A DNA stretch of 64,000 nt, from contig NZ_VKAC01000010.1 of the NCBI RefSeq assembly GCF_008041935.1, positions 124,001 through 188,000 on the forward strand. The letters run 5' to 3'. Below, piece by piece: positions 17,144 through 25,704 of the stretch. This DNA comes from Quadrisphaera setariae. GTDB taxonomy: Bacteria > Actinomycetota > Actinomycetes > Actinomycetales > Quadrisphaeraceae. Below the pieces are notes generated by a model. That model ran no database searches, was not told where the DNA came from, and saw only the letters and a program-made list of their open reading frames with translations. How positions within the stretch are numbered: the first letter of the stretch is position 1; every line of letters begins with the position of its first letter. Both the position numbers and the translations under genes were made by a program.

Positions 17144-17986
17144 CTAGGCCCTGGCGAGCACGCACGCCGCTCCCCGGTCGTCGTCGTGGACGACGACCGG
17201 CCGCAGGCCGCCGGACCGGCAGGCCGCCGCCGTGCCCGCCTCCTGGTGCTCGCTGGTCTCCAGCAGCAGCGCCCCGCCCGGGGCCAGCCACTCCTGAGCG
17301 CCCGCCGCCACCCGGCGGTGCACGTCCAGGCCGTCGGAGCCGCCGTCGAGCGCGGTGAGGGGCTCGTGGTCGCGCGCCTCCGGCGGCATCAGCGCCACCG
17401 ACCCGGTGGGCACGTAGGGCGCGTTGACGAGCAGCAGGTCCACCCGCCCGCGCAGCTGCGCGGGCAGCGCCGCGTAGAGGTCTCCGGTGTGCGCGTGCGC
17501 CCCCAGCGGCCCGGTGGGGTGCCGGGCGAGGTTCTGGGCGGCGCAGGCCGTGGCCAGCGGGTCGAGGTCGGCGGCGTGCAGCTCCACGGGCGCCCCGGAC
17601 CGCGCGGCGGCCACCGCCACCGCCAGCCCCACGGCGCCCGTCCCGCAGCACAGGTCGACGACGACGGCGGGCGCTGCGACCCCGGGTGCCGACCGCGCCG
17701 CCCCCCGTCCTTCCGACCGGCGCTCGGCGAGCACGGCGAGCCCCTCCCGGACCAGCAGCTCGCTGCGCCGCCGGGGCACGAACACGCCGGTGGCGGTAGC
17801 CACCCGCAAGCCGGCGAACTCGGCCCAGCCGAGCACCAGCTCCAGCGGCTCCCCGCGCTCGCGGCGGCGCACGCGCTCCTCGAGCGCTGCCGCGGAGGAC
17901 CCCTCGGCGAGCAGCAGCGCGGCCTCCTCCTCGGCGAACACGCAGCCCGCCGCTCGGAGCCGGGCCACCAGCTCCGCCTCCCTCAC
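17144..17986 (-). CDS. PrmC-related SAM-dependent methyltransferase
   Basis: The 280-residue protein has an N-terminal helical domain (1-75, with GEPLELVLGWAEFAG) and a Rossmann methyltransferase domain with SAM-binding VVDLCCGTGAVGLAVA (about 113-128). The family motif is NAPYVP rather than the NPPY of true PrmC release-factor methyltransferases. That fits the separate actinobacterial group of putative protein-(N5)-glutamine methyltransferases, whose substrate is uncertain. GTG 17986 gives the usual length; GTG 18007 is also possible. It follows the zinc-permease gene by 38 bases on the same strand and may be co-transcribed, though no functional link is evident. Confidence 0.8.
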   Translation of the reverse strand: MREAELVARLRAAGCVFAEEEAALLLAEGSSAAALEERVRRRERGEPLELVLGWAEFAGLRVATATGVFVPRRRSELLVREGLAVLAERRSEGRGAARSAPGVAAPAVVVDLCCGTGAVGLAVAVAAARSGAPVELHAADLDPLATACAAQNLARHPTGPLGAHAHTGDLYAALPAQLRGRVDLLLVNAPYVPTGSVALMPPEARDHEPLTALDGGSDGLDVHRRVAAGAQEWLAPGGALLLETSEHQEAGTAAACRSGGLRPVVVHDDDRGAACVLARA

Positions 17987-18024
17987 CGCCGGCTCACCAC
18001 CGCGCACCGCGTCGGGGCGCCGGG

Positions 18025-18930
18025 TCAGACCGGAGATCCGGCCAGCCCGGAGGGCTGGCCGGGACGGGCCGGAGGCACCGGGCGGCGCCGCGTCCAGCCG
18101 CGCCGGCCGCGGCGTGCGCCCAGCACGCGGCAGACCACGTAGATGGCGAAGGAGATCGTGGTGACGAACGGGCTGATGGGCACGGTCCCGCCCAGCGCCA
18201 GCAGGATGCCGCCCACGGCGGAGGTGACCGCGAAGGCCACCGACAGCACGGGCACCCACAGCGGCGAGGCGGAGACCCGGGTGGCGGCCGCGGCCGGGGT
18301 GATGAGCAGCGACAGCACGAGCAGCGCCCCCACCACCTGCACCGCCATGGCCACGGACAGCCCGAGCACCACCATGAACACCAGCGACAGCCCGCGCACC
18401 GGCACCCCGCGCGCGGCGGCGCCGTCGGGGTCGACGCTGGCGAACAGCAGCGGGCGCCACACCACGGCCAGCACGGCGAGCACGACCGCGGAGGTGGCCA
18501 GCATCGTCACCAGGCGCGGGTCGTCGACGGCCACCACCTGCCCGGTGAGCAGACCGAACTTGTTGGCCGACCGCCCCGGGTAGAGCGCCAGGAAGAGCAC
18601 GCCCAGACCCAGCCCGAAGGGCATGAGCACGCCGATGATCGAGTTCCGGTCCCGGGCGCGCACGCCCAGCACCCCGATGAGCACCGCGGCGAGCAGCGAT
18701 CCGACCACCGAGCCCAGCACCACGTCCACCGAGAGCAGCAGCGCCGCTGCCGCCCCCGCGAAGCTCAGCTCGGAGATGCCGTGGACGGCGAAGGCCATGT
18801 CGCGGGCCGCCACGAGCACCCCCACCAGACCGCCCACCAGGCCCAGCGCCGCCGCGGCCCACAGCGAGTTGGTGACCAGGGGCAGCAGGCGCGAGTAGTC
18901 GTCGAAGTTGATGACCGCGTCCCAGCTCAT
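18025..18930 (-). CDS. Zinc/manganese ABC transporter permease (ZnuB-like)
   Basis: The 301-residue integral membrane protein of the ABC-3 family has eight or so hydrophobic segments and a conserved HGISELSFAGAAAALL stretch near residue 50. It forms the channel of a metal importer. The ATG start overlaps the ATPase stop (ATGA) and GGAGG lies eight bases upstream, fixing this start. The binding protein, ATPase and Zur regulator lie just upstream on the same strand, and a Zur box precedes the binding-protein gene, which argues for zinc. The C-terminus has a basic, Pro-rich tail. Confidence 0.9.
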   Translation of the reverse strand: MSWDAVINFDDYSRLLPLVTNSLWAAAALGLVGGLVGVLVAARDMAFAVHGISELSFAGAAAALLLSVDVVLGSVVGSLLAAVLIGVLGVRARDRNSIIGVLMPFGLGLGVLFLALYPGRSANKFGLLTGQVVAVDDPRLVTMLATSAVVLAVLAVVWRPLLFASVDPDGAAARGVPVRGLSLVFMVVLGLSVAMAVQVVGALLVLSLLITPAAAATRVSASPLWVPVLSVAFAVTSAVGGILLALGGTVPISPFVTTISFAIYVVCRVLGARRGRRGWTRRRPVPPARPGQPSGLAGSPV

Positions 18931-19754
18931 GCGGCGCCTCCTGCGGCGAGCGCCTGGCCGGGGTGGCAGTCGTGGTCGGCCTGCGCTCCGGTCGCGGCGA
19001 TGAGCACGCGCCCGGCGTGGTGGAGCACCTCCACACGGGTCCCGTACAGCTCGGTGAGCGAGGCGGTGGTGAGCACCTCGTCGGGCGTGCCCACGCGGTG
19101 GCCCGCGGGGGCCAGGTACAGCACCTTGTCCACCACGTCGAGCACGGGGTTGATCTCGTGGGTGACGAAGAGCACCGCCGTCCCGGCGCGCCGTCGGGCG
19201 TCGATGACGCTGACGACCTCGCGCTGGTGGGCCAGGTCGAGGGAGAGCAGCGGCTCGTCGCACAGCAGCAGGGCGGGGTCGGTGGCCACCGCCTGCGCGA
19301 CGCGGACCCGCTGCTGCTCGCCGCCGGAGAGCAGCCCCACCGGCACGTCGCCGTACGCGGTGGCACCCACGGAGGCCAGCAGCTCGTCCACGCGGGCGCG
19401 CACCCGCCGGCTGGGCAGGGGCACGCCCCAGCGGTGCCCGTCGAGCCCCTGGCGCACCAGGTCGCGGGCGCGCAGGGGCGTCATCGGGTCGATGAGCCGC
19501 TGCTGGGGCACGTAGCCGATCTCGGAGGAGCCGGCGCGCGGAGGGCGACCCCGCACCTCCAGGCGACCGCTCGTGAGCGGCTGCTGGCCGAGCACCGCCC
19601 GCACCAGGCTGGTCTTGCCCGAGCCGTTGGGGCCCAGCACGGCCACCAGCTCCCCAGGGTGCACGTCGAGGTCGAGGCCGGACCAGACCTCGTGCTCGCC
19701 GTAGCGGAGCCCGGCGCCGCGCAGCGACAGCGCGGGCGCGTCCGCCGCGCCCAC
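18927..19754 (-). CDS. Zinc/manganese ABC transporter ATPase (ZnuC-like)
   Basis: The 275-residue cytoplasmic ATPase has Walker A GPNGSGKTS (about 41-49), Q-loop in YVPQQR, ABC signature LLSGGEQQR, Walker B ALLLCDEP and switch His in FVTHE. It energises the metal permease encoded next, with which it shares an ATGA overlap. GTG 19754 lies five bases after the binding-protein stop and is preferred over an upstream ATG (19808) that would overlap that gene. It is part of the zinc-import operon under the Zur box at 20.84 kb. Confidence 0.9.
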   Translation of the reverse strand: MGAADAPALSLRGAGLRYGEHEVWSGLDLDVHPGELVAVLGPNGSGKTSLVRAVLGQQPLTSGRLEVRGRPPRAGSSEIGYVPQQRLIDPMTPLRARDLVRQGLDGHRWGVPLPSRRVRARVDELLASVGATAYGDVPVGLLSGGEQQRVRVAQAVATDPALLLCDEPLLSLDLAHQREVVSVIDARRRAGTAVLFVTHEINPVLDVVDKVLYLAPAGHRVGTPDEVLTTASLTELYGTRVEVLHHAGRVLIAATGAQADHDCHPGQALAAGGAA

Positions 19755-19759
19755 CCGGC

Positions 19760-20803
19760 TCAGCCCTGGACCGCGGCGCGGATCGCCTCGGCGTTCGCGG
19801 TCATCCACTGCGTGTAGTCCTGCCCGTCGGGGAGCGTCTCGGTCACGGGGACCACGGCGGTGCCAGCGGCCTTCGCCGCGTCCAGCACGGCCTCGGTCTC
19901 CGCACCCGTGGTCTGCTCGTTGTACACCAGCGCCTTGACGGCGCCGTCGCCGAACAGGGCCTTGGTGTCGGCCAGCACCGCGGGGGAGACGTCGGTGCCC
20001 TCCTCCACGGCCTCGGAGAAGGCCTCGGGGGTCTTCACCACCAGGCCCATCGCCTCGAGCATGTAGTCGGGCACCGGCTCGGTGATCGCCACGCCCGCGC
20101 CCGCTGAGCTCGTCTTCACGGACGCCTCGACCTGCTGCACGGCGGCCAGGCCGTCGGTGAAGGCCTTGGCGTTGGCCTGGAAGGTGCTCGCGCCGGACGG
20201 GTCGACCGCGGACAGCTGCTGGGCGATCGCCTCGGCGACCTTCCCGGCGGTGCCCAGGTCGTACCAGACGTGCTCGTTGAACTCCCCGTGGTCGTGGCCA
20301 CCGCCGTCCGCGTGGTCACCGTGGTCGTCGGAGTGCTCGCCGCCGTGCCCGGCGCCGTGGTCCTCCGCGGAGGCCTCCTGCGAGCCCTCCAGGCCGGAGA
20401 CCTCGACGGCGTCGACCACGGGGGCCTTGGTGCCGGAGGCCGACAGCAGCTGCGTCATGAAGGGGTCGTAGCCACCGCCGTTCATGACGACCACCTTCGC
20501 GTCCTGCACCAGCAGCTGGTCGCGCGTGGTGGCCTCGAAGGAGTGCGGGTCCTGGCTGGGGTCGTTGATGATCGAGGTCACCTCGACCGCGTCACCGCCG
20601 ACGGCCTCGGCCACGCTCCCCCAGACGTCGGTGGAGGCCACCAGGGCGATCTTGCCACCGGCTGCGGCGGTGGAGGGGGCTCCGGTGCTGGCCTGGGCGC
20701 CGGGGGACGTCGAGCCGCCGCCGCAGGCGGACAGCAGGAGGGCGGAGGTCAGGCCGCCGGCGACGGCGAGCGCGCGGACGGGGCGGAGCGCAGGGCGGAG
20801 CAC
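19760..20803 (-). CDS. Zinc-binding lipoprotein of ABC importer (ZnuA-like)
   Basis: The 347-residue cluster A-I metal-binding protein has a lipoprotein signal (lipobox LLSAC, Cys27). Metal-ligand His87 lies in DPHSFE, and a second ligand region is NEHVWYD (His178). Between them (about 145-175) is a loop with around ten His and many Asp/Glu residues, the hallmark of zinc-specific members. It delivers zinc to the permease and ATPase encoded immediately downstream. Start is GTG 20803, 32 bases downstream of a Zur-type palindrome. Expression is therefore expected only when zinc is scarce. Confidence 0.93.
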   Translation of the reverse strand: MLRPALRPVRALAVAGGLTSALLLSACGGGSTSPGAQASTGAPSTAAAGGKIALVASTDVWGSVAEAVGGDAVEVTSIINDPSQDPHSFEATTRDQLLVQDAKVVVMNGGGYDPFMTQLLSASGTKAPVVDAVEVSGLEGSQEASAEDHGAGHGGEHSDDHGDHADGGGHDHGEFNEHVWYDLGTAGKVAEAIAQQLSAVDPSGASTFQANAKAFTDGLAAVQQVEASVKTSSAGAGVAITEPVPDYMLEAMGLVVKTPEAFSEAVEEGTDVSPAVLADTKALFGDGAVKALVYNEQTTGAETEAVLDAAKAAGTAVVPVTETLPDGQDYTQWMTANAEAIRAAVQG

Positions 20804-20834
20804 GGGCCCTCCAGGGCGGAGACGAGAGTCGGAG

Positions 20835-20854
20835 TGATAACTCTTCTCATCTTA
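20835..20854 (-). promoter_or_regulatory. Zur box overlapping the -10 of the zinc-import operon
   Basis: On the minus strand TGAGAAGAGTTATCA (20849 to 20835) is an imperfect palindrome of the form TGAnAAnnnTTnTCA, as in actinobacterial Zur sites. A -10-like TAAGAT (20854-20849) overlaps its edge. This places zinc-loaded Zur, encoded just upstream, directly over the promoter of the binding-protein gene. Confidence 0.72.
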
Positions 20855-20931
20855 CGCCCGTGATCGAGTGCCTCGGGACGCCGAACGCCCCACCGGCGCC
20901 CGGACGGGTGGCGACGGGGCGGAGGGGGGGC

Positions 20932-21363
20932 TCAGCGGGCGGCGGCGCAGTCGGCGCAGGTGCCGAAGATCTCCACCACGTGGTCGACGTCGGTGAAGCC
21001 GTGCGCCGCGGCGGTCTTGCGGGCCCACGCCTCCACGGCGGAGCCCTCCACCTCCTCGGCGCGCCCGCAGCGGCGGCAGACGAGGTGGTGGTGGTGCCCG
21101 GTGCTGCAGCGCCGGTAGACGGCCTCGCCGTCCTCCCCGGTGCGCAGGACGTCGACCTCGCCGTCCTCCACGAGCGCCTGCAGCGCCCGGTAGACCGTGG
21201 CCAGGCCGATGGGGTTGCCCTGCTCGCGCAGGCGCGCGTAGAGGTCCTGCGCGCTGGTGAACGCGGGCTCGGAGTCGAGCATGGCGGCCACCGCCGCCCG
21301 CTGGCGTCCCGTGCGGCGCTGAGCAGGGCGGTTGCGGGCTGGAGCTTCCTCGGTCATCGCCAC
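20932..21363 (-). CDS. zur: Fur family zinc-uptake regulator Zur
   Basis: The 143-residue protein has a winged helix (about 18-85; FTSAQDLYARLRE, GLATVYRALQAL) and a metal-binding dimerisation domain. The latter carries HHHHLVCRRCG and a final CADC, the two Cys pairs of the structural zinc site. It is located directly upstream of, and on the same strand as, a zinc ABC importer preceded by a Zur-type palindrome. Zur is therefore far more likely than Fur or PerR. Zinc-bound protein would repress the importer. A 128-base gap separates the two units, so it may have its own promoter. Confidence 0.9.
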   Translation of the reverse strand: MAMTEEAPARNRPAQRRTGRQRAAVAAMLDSEPAFTSAQDLYARLREQGNPIGLATVYRALQALVEDGEVDVLRTGEDGEAVYRRCSTGHHHHLVCRRCGRAEEVEGSAVEAWARKTAAAHGFTDVDHVVEIFGTCADCAAAR

Positions 21364-21506
21364 CCATCATCACACGCCGCAGGGGCGCGGAGGCCCTGCC
21401 GCGGTGCGCCGGACGGGGCGGGCGACGCTCTCCCGAGATGCCGGACCCGGGGATCGGGCATAGCGTCGTCGACGCCAGAAAACCTCTCTCCACCAGGGCG
21501 GACGCC

Positions 21507-21779
21507 ATGCTCGGAACCATCATCGGCCTCATCATCATCGGCATCATCGCCGGCTACATCGCCCGCCTGGTCGTGCCGGGCCGCTCGGGCCTCGGCATCG
21601 GCGGGACGCTGCTGCTGGGCGTCGTCGGGTCCTTCGTCGGGGGCTTCCTCGCCTACCTCCTCTTCCGCGGTGGCACGGGCTTCGTCCAGCCCGCCAGCTG
21701 GATCGGCTCGATCATCGGCGCGATCATCGTGCTGGCCATCTACCAGGCCACCCGCGGCCGCAGCCACAGCCGCGCCTGA
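21507..21779 (+). CDS. GlsB/YeaQ/YmgE family stress-response membrane protein
   Basis: A 90-residue membrane protein with three hydrophobic segments and the family's glycine pattern (IGLIIIGIIAGYIARLVVPG, then GIGGTLLLGVVGSFVGG, then IGSIIGAIIVLAIY). ATG 21507 begins the family's usual MLGTIIG start; the frame extends upstream without further recognisable sequence. It stands alone, followed by a strong hairpin. Members are often induced by general stress or stationary phase; the old label transglycosylase-associated has no clear basis. Confidence 0.88.
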   Translation: MLGTIIGLIIIGIIAGYIARLVVPGRSGLGIGGTLLLGVVGSFVGGFLAYLLFRGGTGFVQPASWIGSIIGAIIVLAIYQATRGRSHSRA

Positions 21780-21846
21780 CCCCTCCCGGGACCGCCGTCC
21801 CGCGGCCGCGCCCCGAGGGGGTCGTCGAGCCGAGCGCGACCCCGCC

Positions 21847-21885
21847 CGCCGCAGCCCCACCCGCCGAACGGGTGGGGCTGCGGCG
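21847..21885 (+). terminator. Hairpin after the stress membrane protein gene
   Basis: A perfect 17-bp stem (21847-21863 and 21869-21885) with a 5-base loop lies 67 bases after the stop. It precedes the amylosucrase gene by about 105 bases. Confidence 0.75.
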
Positions 21886-21991
21886 CGTCCGGGGTCGCCC
21901 GGCCGGGCCCGCGCCACCTGGGGCGGAGGTCCGCCGATGGATACCGTGTCGGGCGCGCCGCGCGAGCCGGCGCTGCCGAGCGGGAGGCGTG

Positions 21992-23953
21992 GTGGACGTG
22001 GTGCAGGTGGCCGGCTCCAGGGACGGGGCAGCCGGGGGGTTCGTCGAGGACGTCGCGGGTGACCTCCTCGCAGACCTGGGCGACGAGCGGCGCGAGCTGT
22101 TCTCCCTGCGCGTCGAGCGCTGGTGGCCCGACCTGCGCGCCGGTCTGGCGGCCGTGCACCGCCCGGAGGTCGCGGACCAGCTCGAGCGCCGCCTGCTGCG
22201 CGCGGCGGCCTCCGCCTACGCCGAGCGGGAGCCCGAGCTCCACCGCCTCGACCAGGCCCGCACCCTGCGCCCCGACTGGTTCCAGGAGCCGTCGATGCTG
22301 GGCTACGCGGCCTACACCGAGCGGTACGCCGGAGACCTGCGCGGCGTCCAGGGGCGCCTGGACCACCTGCGGGAGCTCGGCGTCACCTACCTCCACCTCA
22401 TGCCGGTCCTACAGCCGCGCGAGGGCGACAGCGACGGCGGCTACGCCGTGGCCGACTACCGCTCGGTGCGCCCCGACCTCGGCGACGTCGATGACCTGCG
22501 CGAGCTCGCCCGCGCGCTGCGCGCCCAGGGCACCTCGCTCGTGCTGGACCTCGTCCTCAACCACGTGGCCCGCGAGCACGAGTGGGCCCGCAGGGCCCGC
22601 GAGGGCGATCCCCGCTACCGCGCCTACTTCCACGTCCACCCCGACCGCGCCGTCCCCGACGCCTACGAGCGCACGCTCCCGGAGGTCTTCCCCGACTTCG
22701 CCCCCGGCAACTTCACCTGGGACGAGGAGCTCGAGGGGTGGGTCTGGACCACCTTCAACAGCTTCCAGTGGGACGTCGACTGGTCCAACCCGGACGTGCT
22801 GGTCGAGTACGCCGAGATCGTCCTGTTCCTGGCCAACCTCGGCGTGGAGGTGCTCCGCCTCGACGCGATCGCCTTCATCTGGAAGCGCCTGGGCACCGAC
22901 TGCCAGAACCAGCCGGAGGTCCACAGCCTCACCCAGGTGCTGCGCGCGCTGACCCGCGTGGCGTGTCCCGGCGTGCTGCTCAAGGCCGAGGCGATCGTCT
23001 CCCCCCAGCAGCTGGTCGCCTACCTCGGCCAGGGCGAGCACCACGGCCGCGTGTCCGACCTGGCGTACCACAACACCCTCATGGTCCAGTTCTGGTCGAT
23101 GATCGCCTCGCAGGACGCGCGCCTGGCGGCCCACGCGCTGCGCTCCCTGCCCGCGGCGCCCACGAGCGCGGCGTGGATCACCTACGTGCGCTGCCACGAC
23201 GACATCGGCTGGGCCGTCAGCGACGAGGACGCCGCCGCGGTGGGCCTCAACGGGTTCGACCACCGCGCGTTCCTGTCCGACTGGTTCAGCGGCGCCTTCC
23301 CCGGCTCCACGGCCCGGGGCCTGGTCTTCCAGGAGAACCCCGTCACGCGCGACCGCCGCATCTCCGGGTCGGCGGCGGCGCTCACGGGCCTGGTGGACGC
23401 GCAGGTGGCCGGCGACCGCGCCGGCGTCGAGGCGGGCATCGCGAAGGTGCTCCTGGGCCACGCGCTGGTCATGGGGTGGGGTGGGATCCCGGTCATCTGG
23501 ATGGGTGACGAGCTGGGCCTGCGCGGTGACGACGCCTGGGCCAGCGAGCCGGGCCACGAGTCCGACAACCGCTGGGCGCACCGCCCGTGGATGGACGAAG
23601 GCGCCCTGGCCGCACGTCACGACGAGGCGACGGTGCCCGGGCGGCTCTTCGCCGGGGTCCGCCACCTCGCGCAGGCACGTGCCCGCCTGCCCCACCTGCA
23701 CGCCTCGGTGCCCTCCCAGGTGCTCGAGGTGCACGACCCGGGCGTCCTGCCCGTGCTGCGGCGCCACCCCGTGGGCGACCTGCTGTGCCTGTACAACACC
23801 ACTGACGGGTGGCGGCACTACCCGGGGTGGCGCCTCGCCGAGCTGGGCCTCGACGGGGCCCGCGACGCCCTGACCGGACGCCCCGCGCACGTCGGAGATG
23901 ACGGGAACGTCTGGCTCGCCCCCTGGTCGGCGGCGTGGCTGCACCGGGCCTGA
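21992..23953 (+). CDS. Amylosucrase-type GH13 enzyme
   Basis: The 653-residue GH13 subfamily-4 protein has a helical N-terminal domain (about 1-105), an (alpha/beta)8 barrel with B and B' domains, and a C-terminal beta domain. Catalytic groups are visible: nucleophile Asp in VLRLDAIAFIWK, acid/base Glu in LLKAEAI and transition-state Asp in RCHDDIGW, with LVLNHVAREH earlier. Amylosucrase makes alpha-1,4-glucan from sucrose, releasing fructose; related sucrose hydrolases share the fold. There is no signal peptide, so it is intracellular. Several GTGs crowd the start; 21992 has GGGAGG four bases upstream. It may link sucrose to storage glucan. Confidence 0.88.
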   Translation: MDVVQVAGSRDGAAGGFVEDVAGDLLADLGDERRELFSLRVERWWPDLRAGLAAVHRPEVADQLERRLLRAAASAYAEREPELHRLDQARTLRPDWFQEPSMLGYAAYTERYAGDLRGVQGRLDHLRELGVTYLHLMPVLQPREGDSDGGYAVADYRSVRPDLGDVDDLRELARALRAQGTSLVLDLVLNHVAREHEWARRAREGDPRYRAYFHVHPDRAVPDAYERTLPEVFPDFAPGNFTWDEELEGWVWTTFNSFQWDVDWSNPDVLVEYAEIVLFLANLGVEVLRLDAIAFIWKRLGTDCQNQPEVHSLTQVLRALTRVACPGVLLKAEAIVSPQQLVAYLGQGEHHGRVSDLAYHNTLMVQFWSMIASQDARLAAHALRSLPAAPTSAAWITYVRCHDDIGWAVSDEDAAAVGLNGFDHRAFLSDWFSGAFPGSTARGLVFQENPVTRDRRISGSAAALTGLVDAQVAGDRAGVEAGIAKVLLGHALVMGWGGIPVIWMGDELGLRGDDAWASEPGHESDNRWAHRPWMDEGALAARHDEATVPGRLFAGVRHLAQARARLPHLHASVPSQVLEVHDPGVLPVLRRHPVGDLLCLYNTTDGWRHYPGWRLAELGLDGARDALTGRPAHVGDDGNVWLAPWSAAWLHRA

Positions 23954-23979
23954 GGAGCCGCTGGTCCACCATGTGACGC

Positions 23980-24774
23980 ATGGGGAGTCGCGGCGAGGGC
24001 CTCGCGCTCGCGCTGCTGCGCGTCGCGCTGGGCCTGCTGTGGCTCCAGGACCTCGTCCTGCCGCGCCTCGGGGCGGCGAGCTGGACCGCCGGGAGCCTCG
24101 GGCTGGACGCCGCGGTCGGCTGGCTGCTGCCGGCGCTCGAGGTGGGGCTCGTCGTGACGCTGCTGACGGGCCTGCTCGTGCGCGCCGCGGGCGCCGTGGG
24201 TGCGACCCTGGCCGTCACGGGAGCCGTCCACCTCGCGACCGCGGCCGGAGGCGGCACCGACGCCCCCGGGGTCTGGGCGGTGGCCCTGCTCGCCGTCGTG
24301 CACGCCGTGCTCCTCGTCGGGGGCGGCGGCAGCTGGGGCGCGCTCGACGGCGTGCGCGCCAGCGGTAACCCCGCCCAGGCGGCGGCGCTGGGCCGCACCT
24401 GGGGCCTGCTCGCGCTGGCCGCCGGGGTGACCGTGGCGGTGCTGGCCCGGGGCTCGGCCCCGCTGTGGACGGCCCAGCACGTGGTGGAGCTGCCGAAGGG
24501 GCTGCTCAACCTCGGCACGTGGGACCTGCCGGGCGCCCTCGTGGTCGGGGGCGCCGGGCTGGTGCTGCTGCTCGGCACCGCTCCGCGGATGTCCCCGATG
24601 GCGCTGGTCGCGCTCCTCGTGGCGGGCGGGGGTGCGGTGCTCGTGGTCGTCGGCGTGCTCGCCGGCGGCGTCGCCACGGCGTCGCTGCTCGGCGCCGTGG
24701 CCGTCGTCGCGGCGGTCTGCGCGCCCCACCTGAGGGCCGCTGCCGGCGGCGGTGGGGACGACGGCGAGGGCTGA
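23980..24774 (+). CDS. Polytopic membrane protein, DoxX-like N-terminus
   Basis: The 264-residue protein has about seven or eight hydrophobic segments. The first four, with LRVALGLLWLQDLVLPRLG and later LLVRAAG and VHLATA, loosely resemble the DoxX/SURF4 fold. The rest has no recognised motif. The C-terminus is a short Gly/Asp/Glu tail. It starts 26 bases after the amylosucrase stop, so it could be co-transcribed. It converges on the HMCES gene with only 13 bases between stops. No catalytic residues stand out. Confidence 0.75.
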   Translation: MGSRGEGLALALLRVALGLLWLQDLVLPRLGAASWTAGSLGLDAAVGWLLPALEVGLVVTLLTGLLVRAAGAVGATLAVTGAVHLATAAGGGTDAPGVWAVALLAVVHAVLLVGGGGSWGALDGVRASGNPAQAAALGRTWGLLALAAGVTVAVLARGSAPLWTAQHVVELPKGLLNLGTWDLPGALVVGGAGLVLLLGTAPRMSPMALVALLVAGGGAVLVVVGVLAGGVATASLLGAVAVVAAVCAPHLRAAAGGGGDDGEG

Positions 24775-24787
24775 CCAGCCCGTCCGA

Positions 24788-25570
24788 CTACCCCTGCTGC
24801 TCCAGCTGGTCGAGGGGCAGCACCAGCTGGGGTCCGTTGACGCGCGGGCTGCCCACGGCGCGGCCCACCTCGTGGGTGGCCAGCTGCGGGGGCGGTACGG
24901 CGTCGAGCACCTGGCGCACCAGGTCGAGGTCGGTCAGCGCCGGGTCGAGCCAGTCGCCCTGGAAGTCCGCGGGCAGCACCACGGGGCTGCGGTCGTGGAT
25001 GCGCCCGGCCTCGTCGCGGGCCTGCGTGGTGATGACCGTGACCGTCCACAGCCACGGGTCCTGACCGTCGGGTGCGGCCGGGTCCCTCCAGAGCTCGTAG
25101 AGCCCCGCGAAGGTCACCGGCCCGCCGTCGGCCGCGTGCAGGAAGTGGGGCACCTTGACCTCCTTGCCGGAGCCGTCGGGCGCCGGGCGGCGCTCCCACT
25201 CGAAGTAGCCGTCGGCCGGCACGAGGCAGCGCCTTCGGGCCGCGGCGCGCTTGTAGGCGGGCTTCTCGGTGACCGTCTCGACGCGCGCGTTGATCATCCG
25301 CGAGCCGACCGAGGGGTCCTTCGCCCAGGACGGCACCAGCCCCCACCGCAGCGTGCGCAGCTGCCGCTGGGCGCCGTCCTTCCCGTCGCCACCGGCAGCG
25401 GGGGAGCCGGCGGCCTCGTCGTCCCGCGGCTCCCGCTCGACCACCGCGCGCACCTGCTGCGTCGGCGCGACGTTCCACGACGGGCCCACCTCGGGGCCCA
25501 CCACGGCGTCGACGGCGTAGTCCTCCACGAGCTGGGCGTCGGACCTGCTGCTGGCGTAGCGACCGCACAC
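24788..25570 (-). CDS. HMCES/YedK (SRAP) abasic-site DNA-protein crosslink protein
   Basis: The 260-residue protein covalently shields abasic sites in single-stranded DNA through its N-terminal Cys2. The start is fixed by this chemistry: GTG 25570 immediately precedes TGC, giving M-C-G-R-Y after the initiator. Other family residues are seen: WNVAPTQ (Asn in the site), GLVPSWAKD, NARVET (Glu), RCLVPADGYFEW and the late HDRSPVVL with the active-site His. There is an Asp/Glu/Gly insert after the first strand (about 55-80). It acts in the cytoplasm on damaged replication intermediates. Longer upstream readings would bury the Cys and are rejected. Confidence 0.92.
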   Translation of the reverse strand: MCGRYASSRSDAQLVEDYAVDAVVGPEVGPSWNVAPTQQVRAVVEREPRDDEAAGSPAAGGDGKDGAQRQLRTLRWGLVPSWAKDPSVGSRMINARVETVTEKPAYKRAAARRRCLVPADGYFEWERRPAPDGSGKEVKVPHFLHAADGGPVTFAGLYELWRDPAAPDGQDPWLWTVTVITTQARDEAGRIHDRSPVVLPADFQGDWLDPALTDLDLVRQVLDAVPPPQLATHEVGRAVGSPRVNGPQLVLPLDQLEQQG

Positions 25571-25576
25571 GCGAGG

Positions 25577-25650
25577 AAGTCTGCCCCCACCCGGTGACAT
25601 CGGCTGGTCACCGGCTGGAGTCGCCGCGTGGTCCCCCTCGCAGCAGACTT
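25577..25650. repeat. Nested inverted repeats upstream of HMCES and YihY genes
   Basis: AAGTCTGC (25577-25584) is mirrored by GCAGACTT (25643-25650). Inside it CCGGTGAC (25591-25598) is mirrored by GTCACCGG (25607-25614). They occupy the divergent promoter region. They may be operators or a cruciform; no LexA-type GAAC-N4-GTTC is present. Confidence 0.4.
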
Positions 25651-25704
25651 GCGGCGACGTCGAGCCCACGGCGGACCACCGCCTGAAGGGCCCGCCCCGC
25701 CGAG

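Noticed and set aside
20932-21363. Fur or PerR as the identity of the Fur-family protein
   Set aside because: Position beside a His-loop zinc importer with a Zur-type palindrome makes Zur much more likely.
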